Shown: piece after piece, positions 20,789-32,549 of the stretch | How positions within the stretch are numbered: the first letter of the stretch is position 1 | How the letters are laid out: every line of letters begins with the position of its first letter | Source: Impatiens glandulifera | Lineage: Eukaryota; Streptophyta; Magnoliopsida; Ericales; Balsaminaceae | NCBI RefSeq assembly: GCF_907164915.1 | Contig: NC_061869.1 | Span: 26,157,616-26,221,615 of the forward strand | Length of the DNA: 64,000 nt | Direction: 5' to 3' | The notes under the pieces: model-generated | The model's input: only the letters and a program-made list of their open reading frames with translations | Told to the model about the DNA's origin: nothing | Database searches by the model: none | Made by a program: the position numbers and the translations under genes

Positions 20789-23631
20789 ATGGATCTAGGC
20801 AAAGCTCCATTTCAATGGATGTTGCAGGTAGATTTCGCAGATATTGACGAGCATGCTGACGACAAGAACAAGGCTGTTCTTCAACTTCTACGAGAATCTG
20901 GGTTGGAGAAGTTCCTTTCTGGTCCGTTCACCATTCATCCGGCGGCGGTGACGGAGTTCTTAGCGACGACGACGCTGTTGAAGAGAAAGATCTCGGCTAC
21001 TGTCAACGGGAAGGCTGTCCTCATCTCTGAAGAAATCTTTGCGGAAGCCCTTGGTCTGCCCAACACAGGTTCAGACCTGAAGTTCGACTTAACCGAAGCA
21101 GAATCAAATGCTGCCCGGTTGGTTGTATCTCTCTCAGGTCAGGATCTGGTGATTCACAACAGCCGGAAGATCAAACTAAAACCGGAATACAGATGGTTAG
21201 TGACCGTCATCGCCAAATCGCTTCAAGGAAAGGGATGTAACTTCGATAACCTCACAAAGTTTAAGCTCAGAATGTTGTTAGCCATTGTTCGCGGAGACAA
21301 GGTGGACTGGGGATACATTATATACGAAGAGTTTTGTCAAATGGTGATTAAGAAAGATGGCCGGGTGCAGGCCTATGCTATGCAAATCGTCAAAATTCTT
21401 GAGTTCCTTAATGTGGAACTAGGTGAAGGCATACCGCTTCCGATCTCCAACATTCTTGACTCTGAGTCAATGGCAGAAAAACCGGAGAAGACGATCAAAC
21501 CTAAATCCTCAAAGACTAAATAATCTAAGGGAGCTAGCTCATCGGTTCCAGTTGAAGAAGAAACAAGACAGAAGAAACCGTCAAGAAAAGCGGTTGAGGC
21601 AGAAGCTCCACCAGAACCGAAGAGGAGGAAGAAGGTAGCTGCGAAGAAGAGTTCAAAGAAACCGGCGGACTCCGAGAAAACGCTTTCCTCGGACAATCCA
21701 CCGGAAAGAACCGCAGATGTATTTCAGCCCATCCCAATCAACACCGTTATTCCAACTCCCATCACATCCAATTCTCCAAGGCAAACCGAATCTTCGGGGA
21801 GCAAGGAGAACAAGTCAAACTCAAAGGAGGAGGCAGAGGGAAATGTTCACTCTGCAACCTCCAAGTCACCCAGTAAGCAAGCCGAAGAGGTATTAGCCGA
21901 TGTGGGCTTGAATACCTCAGAAGCAATTCAGAATGTGGTCCAGGAGATCACAAGAGAAACCGAAGAGGACGATGTCTCAAGTCGTCGGAAGCCAGACAAT
22001 CAGGTTGAAATACCTGATCAAACAGAAGTTCAACCGGTCGATGAGACGACCAAATCAACAGAAATTGCACCTCCGGCTCAGGAAGGAAATATTGAAGAAC
22101 AGGAACCTTCCGGTTCCGCAGGAGGCAAGACAGCTCCAGAAGGTCCCACTCAGGTAGACAAAGGCAAAGGCATTCTTTTTGAAGAAACAACGGAAACCGG
22201 AACGGGCACGTTGCAAATCGATCCTCAAACTGAAGCCATAACCGGAGACGAGTTTCCATACACCATAGAGCAAGAAAATGAGCTATTTGAGGAATTTATT
22301 CAAGACATGAACAAAGGTGCAAGTGAAGAGCTAGCTCCATACATCCGGTGGGTGAAGCTCCGATGCGAAACCAAATTATCCGACATGCTTCCAGGTTTTA
22401 GTGGAAACAGACAGTGGGACAAACTGGTCAAGCTAGAAGAAATGGCACTCGAGCTAGCTAACACCAATCTAATCCAACCGGCGTTTAACAAAGCTCCGGT
22501 AATCCTTGAAAACGTTCGGTTACAGGCAGTTGAGAATGCCTTTCAAGAAATCAAAGGAAAGACACTAGAACCGATTGAAATGAAGATGGCCGAACGATTT
22601 CTTGGGGTACGAGAACAGCTTGTGCGAAATTTCGATCGTCTTGACAAGCAATGGTGGAAAAGTTGCCAACGTCAATTCAACAATCCTGAGTTATATCAAA
22701 GTAAGCCTTTCTTTATAAGTGGTGAAACATCCGGCACCTCTGAAAACCTGGAACATGAAGCCTCTCAACCGGTCAAAGCTCTGGACATAGATCAAATCAA
22801 GCAAGCAATGATGGAAACAGCTAATTCATGCCTTGGGAACTTTACAGCAGTAACCGCTGAAAGAATTTCAGTGACTGAAGATAAAATGTTAAATTCTCTA
22901 CAAACCATGAAGGACACGACCATGCAAACAACAGTTAAAGCATGATTACCGAGTCCGTCAAAGCCGCAACCGCTCCACTTTTGGACATGCTGCAAGCAAT
23001 GGCAATTCAAATCGGGGAAATGTCCAAGGTTCAAGTCAGTTCAACCCAAACACAAATCGAAAAGGATGCTGAAACCGCACAGAAATTGCAAGAAGAAGAG
23101 ATTGAAAGAGAACGGCTACAGAAGGAACTTGAAGATAAAGACCATGAGCTTGCCCAACAATGCAATGAAGAGGAGCAGGCTAACGTCCAGGAACCGGTAC
23201 TGGGTCAATCGTCCCACTCCATGAGTACAAGGAACAAGAACAAGAAGAAACGAAGTGCCGTTAAAAACGTGATGAAGCGGGCAGAACAGAAAACAGCCTC
23301 ACCGGTTGCGATAAATGCGGAACCGCTTGATGAGGAAGAAGAAGAAGATCCGGAGGAACTTAACAGACGGAAGAGAAGGACAACCGGAGAATCCACAGCA
23401 ACTCCAAGCTTCAGACCTTCGACTGTTCCACCTCCTCCACCGCCAAAGCCAGCTTGCGCCAACTTCAACCTTAAGTATAAGGGCACCGGTCATTCAAGTG
23501 TATGGGCCGGTGTGCTGATCGATGCCGACAGACGTGCTAGAGAACACAGAGCAAGGCAAGAAGAAGAAAGAAGACGGTTGGAAAAAGAGATGGAAAAAGA
23601 GAAACACAAGGGGGGACCATCCAAGCCCTAA
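20789..23631 (+). CDS. Accessory gene 3 of element B: family domain plus long charged tail, interrupted
   Basis: N-terminal domain (residues 1-230) carries LQVDFADI, ESGLEKFL, VTEFLATT, ISEEIFAEALGLPNTGSDL and a VDWGYIIYEEF block, so it is the third paralogue. A TAA at 21521-21523 interrupts, but the same frame stays open from 21524 to 22945: a Lys/Ser/Pro-rich linker, then a helical block (FEEFIQDMNKGA to RFLGVREQLVRNFDRL) and a Gln/Thr region. The final part (22942-23631) is in another frame; its ATG overlaps the preceding TGA as ATGA. That part has a coiled coil (QKLQEEEIERERLQKELEDK), a KKKR-type basic cluster, a proline run and a charged end. Sirevirus post-pol proteins are known for coiled coils; I see no transmembrane segment that would support an envelope. 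Confidence 0.75.
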
Positions 23632-23909
23632 ACTCTATTTCTATAATTATTTTTGAACAATTATGTTTTAATGTGTTTCAGAACTTGGTTACTTTGCTAT
23701 CTCTTATGTTTTTCAAACATATTTTTGATGTTTTTCAAACATAGTTTTCTTAAAAATCTTACTTATTTTTCTTCAAAACATACATTTATCAAAAATCAAA
23801 CTCATGTTTTTCAAACACGTTTCTCTCAAAGCAATTGAACTCATACTGTTAACCGGCCACACATTACAAATTTTGAATATTTATTCTAAATAATCAAAAA
23901 GGGAGAAAT
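23632..23909 (+). other. 3' spacer with repeated polypurine tracts (element B)
   Basis: T-rich, with three copies of ATGTTTTTCAAACA (about 23706, 23730, 23802). Then AATAATCAAAAAGGGAGAAAT ends at 23909 directly before the 3' LTR, and a second copy lies inside the LTR start at 23987-24001. Repeated tracts before the 3' LTR are a Sirevirus trait. Confidence 0.7.
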
Positions 23910-25242
23910 TGATAGAAAAATTAAGTAAGTTAATTTTCTTAAAACCGGCCACACATTACAATTTTTGAATATTTATTCTAAATAATCAAAAAGGGAGAAA
24001 TTGATAGAAAAATTAAGTAGATTAATTTTTGAACCGGCCAAATAAACTAAACAGAGATTAATCTTCATGTGCAGGTACTTAACAAACCAGAACCGGTTGA
24101 GGCATCAAAAACCGGTTGCTACTACTTCAAAGAAATCAGCCTCAAGTGATCGAGTTAAAAGATCACAGGAACCGGCTTCACCTTCTCAAAGCAACCGGTT
24201 AACGAAGAACAAAAGATTACACTCCAACCGGATCATAATGCACAAGACACAGAAACCGGACAGTACAGATCAAAAGTCAGAAGATTCAAATCTCAAGAGT
24301 GACGTACCATGACGGAAGAAACGTGTCTTGAAAGAATAAAAGAAGATCAGATCCGATCAGAAGCATGCGAGGAAAGCAATGATGCTTTGCTGATCCGATG
24401 CTGACGGCCGGAAGCGGATGTTCAACACGTGTATCAATCTGAAAACCGGCTATGTCATCATATGCTCAGAGTCACCTGCATGAATGCCAGGTGTTGAGGA
24501 AATTGAAACGTGCAAGCAACCCTTCTGCAAATAGGCGTGCTAATGATCAACCAATCCGCAAGAGAGAGAAGAAAGTAACCGTTGGCTACTTTCACCTATA
24601 AAAGGAAGACGGATCGTCTTCATTAAATGCAAGTGACGGATTACGAAAACAAATCATCAAAGCATTAAATCCTAGAGAGATAAAGTGTTATATCCCAAAA
24701 ACCGGTGTGTTCAAAACCGGAAGTTCTTTGTGTGTGTTTGTGTTGAGTAATTGTATTACATCAAAGTGTGAGTTTGGTGTAACCGGCGAGTAGCGAAGTT
24801 GGGCTCGACCGGAAGTGTTGTTGTAACTCTAAAGAGTTAGTGGAGATCCTTCTCATAACCTGAGAAGAAGGGGTGACGTAGGAGGGTTTGCTCCGAACAT
24901 CCATAAACAAATCCCTTGTCTCGTGCTCTTTCATTCGATTTCATTTCCTGCTTTCTTAACGTAAACCGCAAACTAATCATACTTCCAAAACCGGTCACTC
25001 ACCTCCATTAAACTTACTCCTTCTAAAACATCATCTAAAAGTCGCATTCGTTGCTTCAACCTGAAACAGACATTTCCGCCCTTGAACCCGGTTCAAGAGT
25101 CTGTGACAGGTTGTGCAGTGCTGAGAAAGGTTTTAGTCTCTAACCGGACTATCACCAAAAGAGTTGTGTGTTGCGTAAGCGGTCACCCTTACCGAAACCG
25201 GAAAAACACCCCGGTCCTCCAAGGGCGTCCCCGATCCTAACA
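23910..25242 (+). repeat. 3' LTR of element B
   Basis: 1333 bp, same length as the 5' LTR. Differences I see by eye: T for C near 24020, C for T near 24172, A for T near 24383, and C for T near 25029. It is followed by the target duplication AAGTG (25243-25247). Confidence 0.95.
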
Positions 25243-25247
25243 AAGTG

Positions 25248-26500
25248 GTTGTTCCGGTTTGATTACAAATCAGATATTACTATGACTAAACATATTACTA
25301 TGACTAAACATATTACTATGTTTAAACAATTAGTAGTAGATCTGTTAAACCTTAATGATAAGTTTGAGGATGAAGATCTTGCTTTGATGTTGATATCGTC
25401 CCTTTCTAATTAATTTGAACACTTAGAAACAACGTTACTTCATGGGAAAGGAAATGTTTCTTTTAATGTTGTAAGTTCTGTTTTATATAGTCATGAATTG
25501 AGAAAGTAAGACAAAAGGAAAAACAAAATACGTACAGAAAAATGAAGCATTGATGGTCGGGGGTCGTTAGCAAAGAAAATGAAAAGGGAAAGGAGGAAGA
25601 TCCGAAAGTAGAGTTGCTAAAGATGAATGTGCTTTCTGTCGTGAGAAATGACATTGGAATATTAAATGCCTAAAGTTTAAGAAGAAAGAGAAATATTCTG
25701 AAGATGCAAAATTTGCAAAAAACAAAGATGATGCAGATTTAGAATACTCTTTATCTATGTCACACACAATATCATATCCTGACGCGTGGATATTAGACTC
25801 AACCTTCACTTATCATATGACACCAGTTCGAAAGTGGTTTTTTGACTTTAAGGAACTAAATGGTGGAGTTGTTTACATGGGAGATGCTAGTACATATAAA
25901 ATAAAAGGGACATGTTCAATCAAGCTGAGAAATGATGACGGATCCACTAGAATTATCATAGATGTTCGATATATACCGAATATGAAAAAGAATCTCATTT
26001 CTTTGGGGGGGCCTTGGAGTCAAAAGGCCTACATGTGAAATTGGAAAATGGAATTCTTAAGTTAATCTTTGGAGCGCTAGTGATGTTGAAAGCTATCAGG
26101 AAAAATAATAATTTATATTATTATCAAGGTAGTACAGTTAATGGGATATCAAGTGTATCAACTTCCGGGAGTAATAAGGAATTAGGGGAAACTAAGCTAT
26201 GGCATATGCAATTGGGACATGCTGGTGAGAAATCTATGCAAACTCTTATTAAGCAAGGATTGTTGAAAGGTACAAAAGTTTGTAAATTAGATTTTTATGA
26301 ACATTGTATTTTGGGAAAATAAAGACAAGTAAAATTTGGCACTACTATTCATAATACCAAGGGTATTTTGGACTATGTGCACTCAGATGTATGGGGACCT
26401 TATAAGACCCCTTCTCTTGGAGGTAGTCATTATTTTGTTACTTTTATTGATGATTTTTCCAGAAGAGTATGGGTGTTTACTATGAAGAACAAAGATGAAG
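25248..26500 (+). pseudogene. Element C, right part: gag to integrase of an older copia
   Basis: Resumes the gag cut by element B: a DLLNLNDKFEDEDLALMLISSLSN stretch, typical of Tork-type Gag, then HLETTLLHGKG after a stop. A degenerate zinc knuckle region follows near 25640. Protease is seen as AWILDSTFTYHMTP near 25785 (DST, not DSG). The pre-integrase finger LWHMQLGHAGE is near 26200, and the integrase core DYVHSDVWGP to DDFSRRVWVF runs from 26368. It is broken by frameshifts and by element F, which begins at 26501. I found no continuation of this integrase elsewhere in the window. Confidence 0.8.
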
Positions 26501-27878
26501 TGATAGGATCAGGATCGCCAGTAGGGACTAGGGTCCGACTATTATTGAACGTTTACACACACGCCGGTTGATAGTAACCCTATTAGAGGTTAATATCGAT
26601 CTTTATTCTTCACAACTTGTTACAAACTCTTGAACCGAGTTCAAGTGCGAAAATATTTGTTTCAACTTGAAACAATAATAACTAAATGGTTTAGAGGATA
26701 ATAAGGAAGTAGACACACAACATAAGATTTTTGGATGTTCAAAGATAAAGCTCCTACGTCAGCCCTTCTTCTCAAACCTTTGAGGAGTATATTCACCATA
26801 ATATTCGATTTGTTTACAGCACGTACACAGACTTAGTCGAACAACTAGGGCTTAGTTACTATTTATTTTTGACCTTTCAATATACTCTCTATGTTGAACA
26901 GAAACAAATTCTGTCAACTTACAATGCTCACTACTCACATAGAATAGGTAGTATTGTAATACACTTGAGATTCTAACACACTTCTTGAGAACTTGTAAGT
27001 TTCGAAAGCTTGAGCAATTTGATAGCAAAGATTCAATGTCTCGAAAAAGGTTGTTCAAAAGGTTGGTGAGGTGCTGAAGCATATGACTTATGTTTTCTTA
27101 AGTAGGCAAATATATCAATGGATATATTTGTGACTTCAACGGTTATATCTGCATCAGTAGATCACTGTCTTAATTTGATTGGTTGAGGTCCAAAATAATA
27201 CAGTAGATGAGATATCCTTTGATTTTGTCTGTACTTTCATAATAATAAGCCAAGAGATCATTAATTAGATTAATGATTTCCGAGGAGAAATCAGCATACA
27301 TTTTTGTCTTCTAATGATTTGTTAGTCTGAATTAGGCTGACAGACATCCGCTCCCAAGAAGTCTTCATCAGACTTACAATAAAATGGAAACAAAACAGTA
27401 TGGAAATATAAAGGCTGCTTTACCGGCTACACTTCATTAGAAAACCGATTGAGATATTACCGGTTACGCATGAGATATTACCGGTTATGCATGAGATAAA
27501 ACCAATTGAGATATTACCGGTTATGCATGAGATAAAACCAATTGAGATATTACCAGTTATGCATGAGATACTACTGAAGTAGAGATACTACCGGTTACGC
27601 ATAATATAAAACCGATGTAGAGATATTTCAGACTTTGAGATAGTACTGACTTTTAGATATTACCGAATTCGAGATACAACCGATTGCGCATAAACAAAGC
27701 TGATTGAGATACTAACGACTATGCTTAGATAAAGCCTATTGAGATACTACTGGCTATGCTTTTGTGTAAAACCAAACATACTACCGGTTTCGATATATTA
27801 CCGATTTTATATGGAGCCGATTGTATGTCTGTATAATACCGATTCTACAGCCGACTTAAATGAAACCCAATCATCTTT
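26501..27878 (-). repeat. Element F 3' LTR, first part
   Basis: Begins TGATAGGATCAGGATCGCC next to TGAAG of element C. It contains the minus-strand lineage block CTCCTACGTCAGCCCTTCTTCTC near 26750 and GAACCGAGTTC near 26632. The LTR is interrupted at 27878 by element E and resumes at 36656. The joined length would be about 1.58 kb. Confidence 0.75.
27440..27790. repeat. GAGATATTACCGGTTATGCAT tandem array in F LTR
   Basis: About a dozen degenerate copies of a 20-25-bp unit, GAGATA-TTACCGGTTATGCAT or GAGATAAAACCGATT. Units become more diverged to the right. It lies in U3 of element F. Confidence 0.75.
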
Positions 27879-28915
27879 TGAAAGGATTGGTGGCACCAAT
27901 AGAGACAGGGGTCTAACTATTGATGACAACTTCTGAAAAACAGTTTGATAGAATTCCTATTAAGGATTAATATCACTTTCCATTCTTCACATACCTTTGC
28001 AAATTCTTGAAGAGACTCAAGTGCATAAACGTTTTCTTGGGTTTGAAGCTAATGAAAGAATGAAGGACAAAATGTAAACGACATAGAGAGCTGTTTATGG
28101 ATATTCGGAGAAAAACACTCCTACGTCACCCCTTCTTCCAACCACTAGAAGCATTCACTATACTCTTCTTAGAATCAAATACAGTTTCAAAGTTAGCTCA
28201 CTATTGAACAGAACAGACTCAGTTCAACTTACAATATATTGAAGAATATCACTTAACTAGACAATATTTTGATTCTATCTCTCTCTCTTGATGTATAAAT
28301 ACAGTAAAACCAAAAGCACTTCGTAAGATCAATTGTAAGTTCAGTAGACTTGTTGATTAACTGACTTCCTTGTTCGTTCATGTATCTCTCTTCGTCCGTT
28401 GTCTTTGAGGATCTTTAAATAGAGAACAAGTACCAACGGTCGAATCTTCTACAACGACACGTGGCAAACATCTGTTAGACTGCACGTCTAACTACGTCTG
28501 TTAGACTGCATGTCTAACTACGTATCCATTAGACTGCATGTCTAACTACGTCTGTTAGACTGCACGTTTAACTACGTATCTATTATACTGCACGTTTAAC
28601 TACGTCTATTAGACTTAGACTGCACGTCTAAATACGTATCTGTTAGACTGCACGTCTAACTACGTCTTTGTTAGACTACACGTCTAATTAGGTCTCTGTT
28701 AGACTGCACATCTAACTACGTATCTTTTAGACTGCACGTCTAACTACGTACGTCTAACAACTAATACGTCAAATGAACCTGATTCAGGCTAAGTCAAACT
28801 TAGCATGTTTTGATGAATCTGCACAAAAACAATTAGACAGCTTAATTTCTTTCTTATTTAAGTTTTACACAAGTTCATCATACAATTTCGTTAGTCAAAA
28901 TAATTTGAACCAACA
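27879..28915 (-). repeat. 3' LTR of element E
   Basis: 1037 bp, TG to CA. It shares the first 590 bp and the last 170 bp with the 5' LTR at 35003. The difference of 616 bp is due to fewer palindromic units and to a missing segment that corresponds to about 35590-36000. Confidence 0.85.
28465..28755. repeat. TTAGACTGCACGTCTAA array, about 11 units (E 3' LTR)
   Basis: Units of 26-28 bp, each with TTAGAC-n5-GTCTAA as an inverted repeat, separated by CTACGTCTG or CTACGTATCTG. It lies in U3. Confidence 0.9.
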
Positions 28916-28930
28916 ATTTCCCCCTTTTTG
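28916..28930 (-). other. Polypurine tract of element E
   Basis: Minus strand reads CATCAAAAAGGGGGAAAT directly before the LTR start TGTTGG. Confidence 0.8.
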
Positions 28931-29115
28931 ATGATGATGTTAAAACTTTGCACAATTAATTAGATAAACACCCATCAATTTAAAGAACGAATGATACTTG
29001 TTCGCAAACTACAGAAATAGGTTCCAAAAACCAATATTCCAAAAACCAAGTTTAAAAAGCCATGTTCAAAAACCAAGTTCACAAAATAACAGAAGATAGT
29101 TTAGAAGAGGAGAGA

Positions 29116-32100
29116 TTATTGATCTTCTGTTTTCACAATTGGATAGTTGAATCCTTCACCGCTCAGAAGGTTTCCAAATGGAGGGAGAGAACGGCCACCA
29201 CTCCCACTCCCACCACTTCCACCACTTCCACCACCACGATCACCGCTACGACCTCCACTTCTTTTGGTTGGCATGTAACATCCTTCATCAGTCGATTTTC
29301 TCTTCGATCTGGTGCTGGTTGAAGCACCACCTCTACTGCTACCACCGCCTCTAGAGCCACCTCTCGAACTTCGTTCTCCCTTTTTAACATTATCATTGCC
29401 ATGGGAAATGAGGTTCTTCTCTTTATTAGCAGCAACTTCAGTATCTTCAACCGCCTGAATTTGTTTTGCGAAGGAATCAGCTTGTTCCAATCGCTCGACA
29501 TCAGCACTACTCATATGACCATGTATATCAACTATTTGACTTTGAAGCAAACTCACTCTAGCCATAACTTCTTGATAAAGTTCAATGTTGATTTCCCTTT
29601 CGCAATCATACATATCGGACTGCCGTTTGAACAAATTATTTTCAAATTTGGTGTAGGTTTTGTTGAGGATGTTAATCTCATACATGTTACTCTTCATGGT
29701 TTGCTCCATTTCTTTATGAGTTTCAACGAGAAAGGCAAATTCCTTCTTGTTTGATTTTTGATTCTTTACAATTTACACCATTTAGTATTGCAAGTCCACA
29801 ATAGTCTTCTGAAGAGTGCTCATCATTTATGTTATAGACTTTAGAAGCTTTGCACCACCAGTGGATGTTCCTTTATTTGATGAGACTTCTTGATAATCGG
29901 CGGGAGCGGTCCGAATGTGACTGACATGATTGTGAACATGAAAGAACTGCTCTGGTTCATTTCTTCTCAGAATCACTTTTTGACTTTTCTTTATCACCCA
30001 GAATATCTTTACACACCTTGTGAATCTGATTAAACATATCGTTTGGGTGAAGAGGAAGGTAAACAACATCATCATGAATGTTCGCAACCGTAATTTCCGG
30101 AGTTGATTGAGGAATGGGTGAACTGGGAATAAAGCATTGAGACAAAGGAAGATCTTCTGATGACGCATCATTGTTATCTTATTCCCCCTCAGAGGAAGAA
30201 CTCTTATCAGATTCCTTATCATTTGAGGGTTCCCCCTCAGAACATGCTTCGTTGGGCTGAATGACTTCAGCCTCCTTCTCTAGAGATGGCTCTGATTCAA
30301 GAATAGGGGATTCCATCGTTTCTTCTTCTTGGGTTGTAATTTGAACAGGTTCGATATTGATCTCTTCTTCAATAATCAGATCGGGTTGAACTGGTTCCTC
30401 GGTCTATTCAATTCTAGATTGAGCCATAAGGCGTTTTTCTTCAATAGAAAGGCTTCCTAGTTCAATGAGATGAGTAACGGTTTGCTCATCTTTCGGAATA
30501 ATAAAATCACAATCATTAGAAAGTTGCATCGGATCATCTTCATTTGAAGAGTTTCCGAAAGGATTTACCCCGGAGTAATTTGCTTCATGAACATACCTTA
30601 GTAAGATAGAGATATAATCCTGCATAATTTCATCAAGTCTCTTCAGAGCCTTCTCCTCTGCATTAGCATTCTTTTCCAAGGGATTAAAGTTGTCTTTTCT
30701 CGCTTGGAGCACCGGAAAGAGAGCCCGGCCTCTTACATTGGCTTAAACCAGCTCTTTTCTCTTTAGAGCTTCATAGACTTACAAAGTTTTAGCCCATTTT
30801 AGGACTCACTTTTCAATGTTGACCAGCTTCAACCATTGCCCGCTTATACCTTTTCCTTTGATGACCATTGGACATTCTGTTCATAACCCAAGTATCGAGG
30901 ATCTCGATCTTCGTAGCAGCCTTTACTTTGGCCTAATCCATGATTAGGTTAACGATACACATTGCCTCTGAGACCTCCTCATTCGAATTGATTGCAATTG
31001 TCTTGCCTTTTCCAATAACCTCAAAAGCTTTTAAAGTAGGCCTCAGTTCTCCGATGGTTATACCAGAAGCTTTTCTAGTGAGTCTCATTATCTCGTGAGG
31101 AGTAAGAGGTTTTGCAAAGAGCACAGGCGAAGCTTCTCTGGACTATCTTTCCTGTCACTATAGAATCTACTTAACTTGTTTGGGAATAGGGGGCTCTTCA
31201 ATTGGCAAAGAAAGAGATTTTTCAGACATGACAACAGCAGTAGGGGTATGAATAGCACCTTGCTCTATTTCGATAAAAACTGTAGCTTCAGCAACTACTG
31301 GATCGGGTTGACGGATAAGAGAGGGAATCCTGTCCATATTTTCAATATTTAGACCAACTAGCTCAACAGTTGGCCCGACACCATGTTCCACTAACGGAAC
31401 AAAGACAGACAAATCTTGTTCTGGCTAGTAGAACTAGCTTCTGATTCGTTCACGGTTCTTGTTCTTTTGGTTCCCCTCCAAAGAATAGAAGCCACCGGTT
31501 TCTTAGAACGAGTGACGGATCTTCCACCCGTCGGTTATCTCGACGCGCCAGATAGAGACTCCTTGGAGTTCGTCATTCGAACAAGAGTGTTGGTGACTGT
31601 GAAGACGTTGAACACTCGACAAGAGTTAATCGGCTCGGAGTCTCCCATAGGAACCCTTAAGTGCTCCATCAATCGGTTGAGTTGAGCAGTAAAGCTCACA
31701 CTCTCTTTCTTCTTGGGATCAATCATTACACACAAGTTCAAGAATAGCGTTGAAGCCTAGTTAACCTGAATACCCTTGGAAATGGCCGTCATATAGTCAA
31801 AACGATCCTGACTATAAAGATGAAACAATACTGCCCTTTCTTGAAGAGCCTTTACAACAACATCATTCAACAAGATTAAATGGGGTTTAAGAACTTTCTT
31901 ACTCCCGTTTAATCTGATTTCTGACCCGTCGGCTAAGAAAACAGTCTTCATTTCGGTAGTGATTTCAGATGGGAGATTCAGGTTGAATGTGTGACCCTCC
32001 GATGGAAGTTCGAAGAACTCTGCATAGGACGCCTAATTGAAAGAAATAGCTGTATTATTCACCATTTCCGAGATAGAATCGCCAACCATAGTTGTCGATT

Positions 32101-32314
32101 TAAAGAACTCCCGGACTTCCTTTTTGTAGAATATGAACGGCTCGCCGAGATACTTCCCGAGACTAGAGTATTCTAGAGATCTGAACATGTCGACCACCTC
32201 TTGTTGATCGAACGTATACACAAAAGGGAAGTCCACCTGCAAAGTATAATGTCCGAGGGTGATTCTCTTGTTGCCCTTTTTTAATAGGAATATTAACAAA
32301 CACAAGATGAACAA
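29116..32314 (-). pseudogene. Accessory gene of element E, with an RGG-rich C-terminus
   Basis: Family domain near the start: LQVDFPF, RSLEYSSLGKYL, VREFFKST, ISFN then a stop and EFFELPSEG. It continues to about 31500 with in-frame stops (near 32035 and 31755). A long Pro/Glu/Ser-rich middle follows, also with stops. The last 197 codons (29709-29116) are open: an Asn/Glu helical part, then SSRGGSRGGG repeats, a basic RSKRKS cluster, a Gly/Ser-rich block and the end VKTEDQ. RGG repeats commonly bind RNA; that this tail does so is inference. The start codon is not clear. Its closest relative is the fragment at 61346-62788. Confidence 0.7.
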
Positions 32315-32510
32315 GGATTTTTAGAGAGAAGTTAGAAGAAATGTAGAGTTTTTCAGAAATTTGAGAGAGAAAAAATTTTCGATCTCATGCAAGATGTCCT
32401 TAAATAGATTTCCAAGAGTCGCATGGCTTAACCGTCACTTTTCCTAAGGGTAGGACTCATTAATTAATGTTAGACATCCTTTCCCATAGAGTCATCATTA
32501 ATTTTGGGGG

Positions 32511-32549
32511 TATATAAGTCATTTTCTCTTAACTTGAAAGACACGTGTC
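32511..32549 (-). promoter_or_regulatory. G-box palindrome and TATA of the E accessory gene
   Basis: GACACGTGTC (32540-32549) is the centre of a near-perfect inverted repeat AACTTGAA-GACACGTGTC-TTCAAGTT. A minus-strand TTATATA lies at 32511-32517, about 200 bp before the gene. The same G-box plus TATA pair occurs in element I at 58099-58122. Confidence 0.65.

Larger units (their letters stand above)
11125..25242 (+). mobile_element. Element B: complete 14.1-kb Sirevirus-like retrotransposon with three accessory genes
   Basis: Full-length insertion of 14,118 bp with 1333-bp LTRs at both ends and the duplicated target AAGTG on each side (11120-11124 and 25243-25247). Order: LTR, primer site, gag, pol, accessory 1, accessory 2, accessory 3, repeated polypurine tract, LTR. 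By eye the two LTRs differ at about four positions, so the insertion is recent. Sirevirus is inferred from gene order, multiple polypurine tracts and the long post-pol region. Coding breaks: one extra A in gag near 14165, one missing base in RT near 16422, one extra T near 17463, a stop in accessory 3 at 21521, and a probable lost start in accessory 1. Confidence 0.95.

Noticed and set aside
20789..23631. Accessory 3 as a retroviral-type envelope gene
   Set aside because: No signal peptide, no long hydrophobic segment and no fusion-like motif; it is charged and coiled-coil throughout the tail.
28465..28755. Regular palindromic repeats that resemble a CRISPR array
   Set aside because: Units are degenerate, spacers are short and near-constant, there are no cas genes, and the context is a plant LTR.
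29062..29322. Thr-rich plus-strand frame
   Set aside because: Antisense of the Gly/Ser-rich RGG tail of the E accessory gene.
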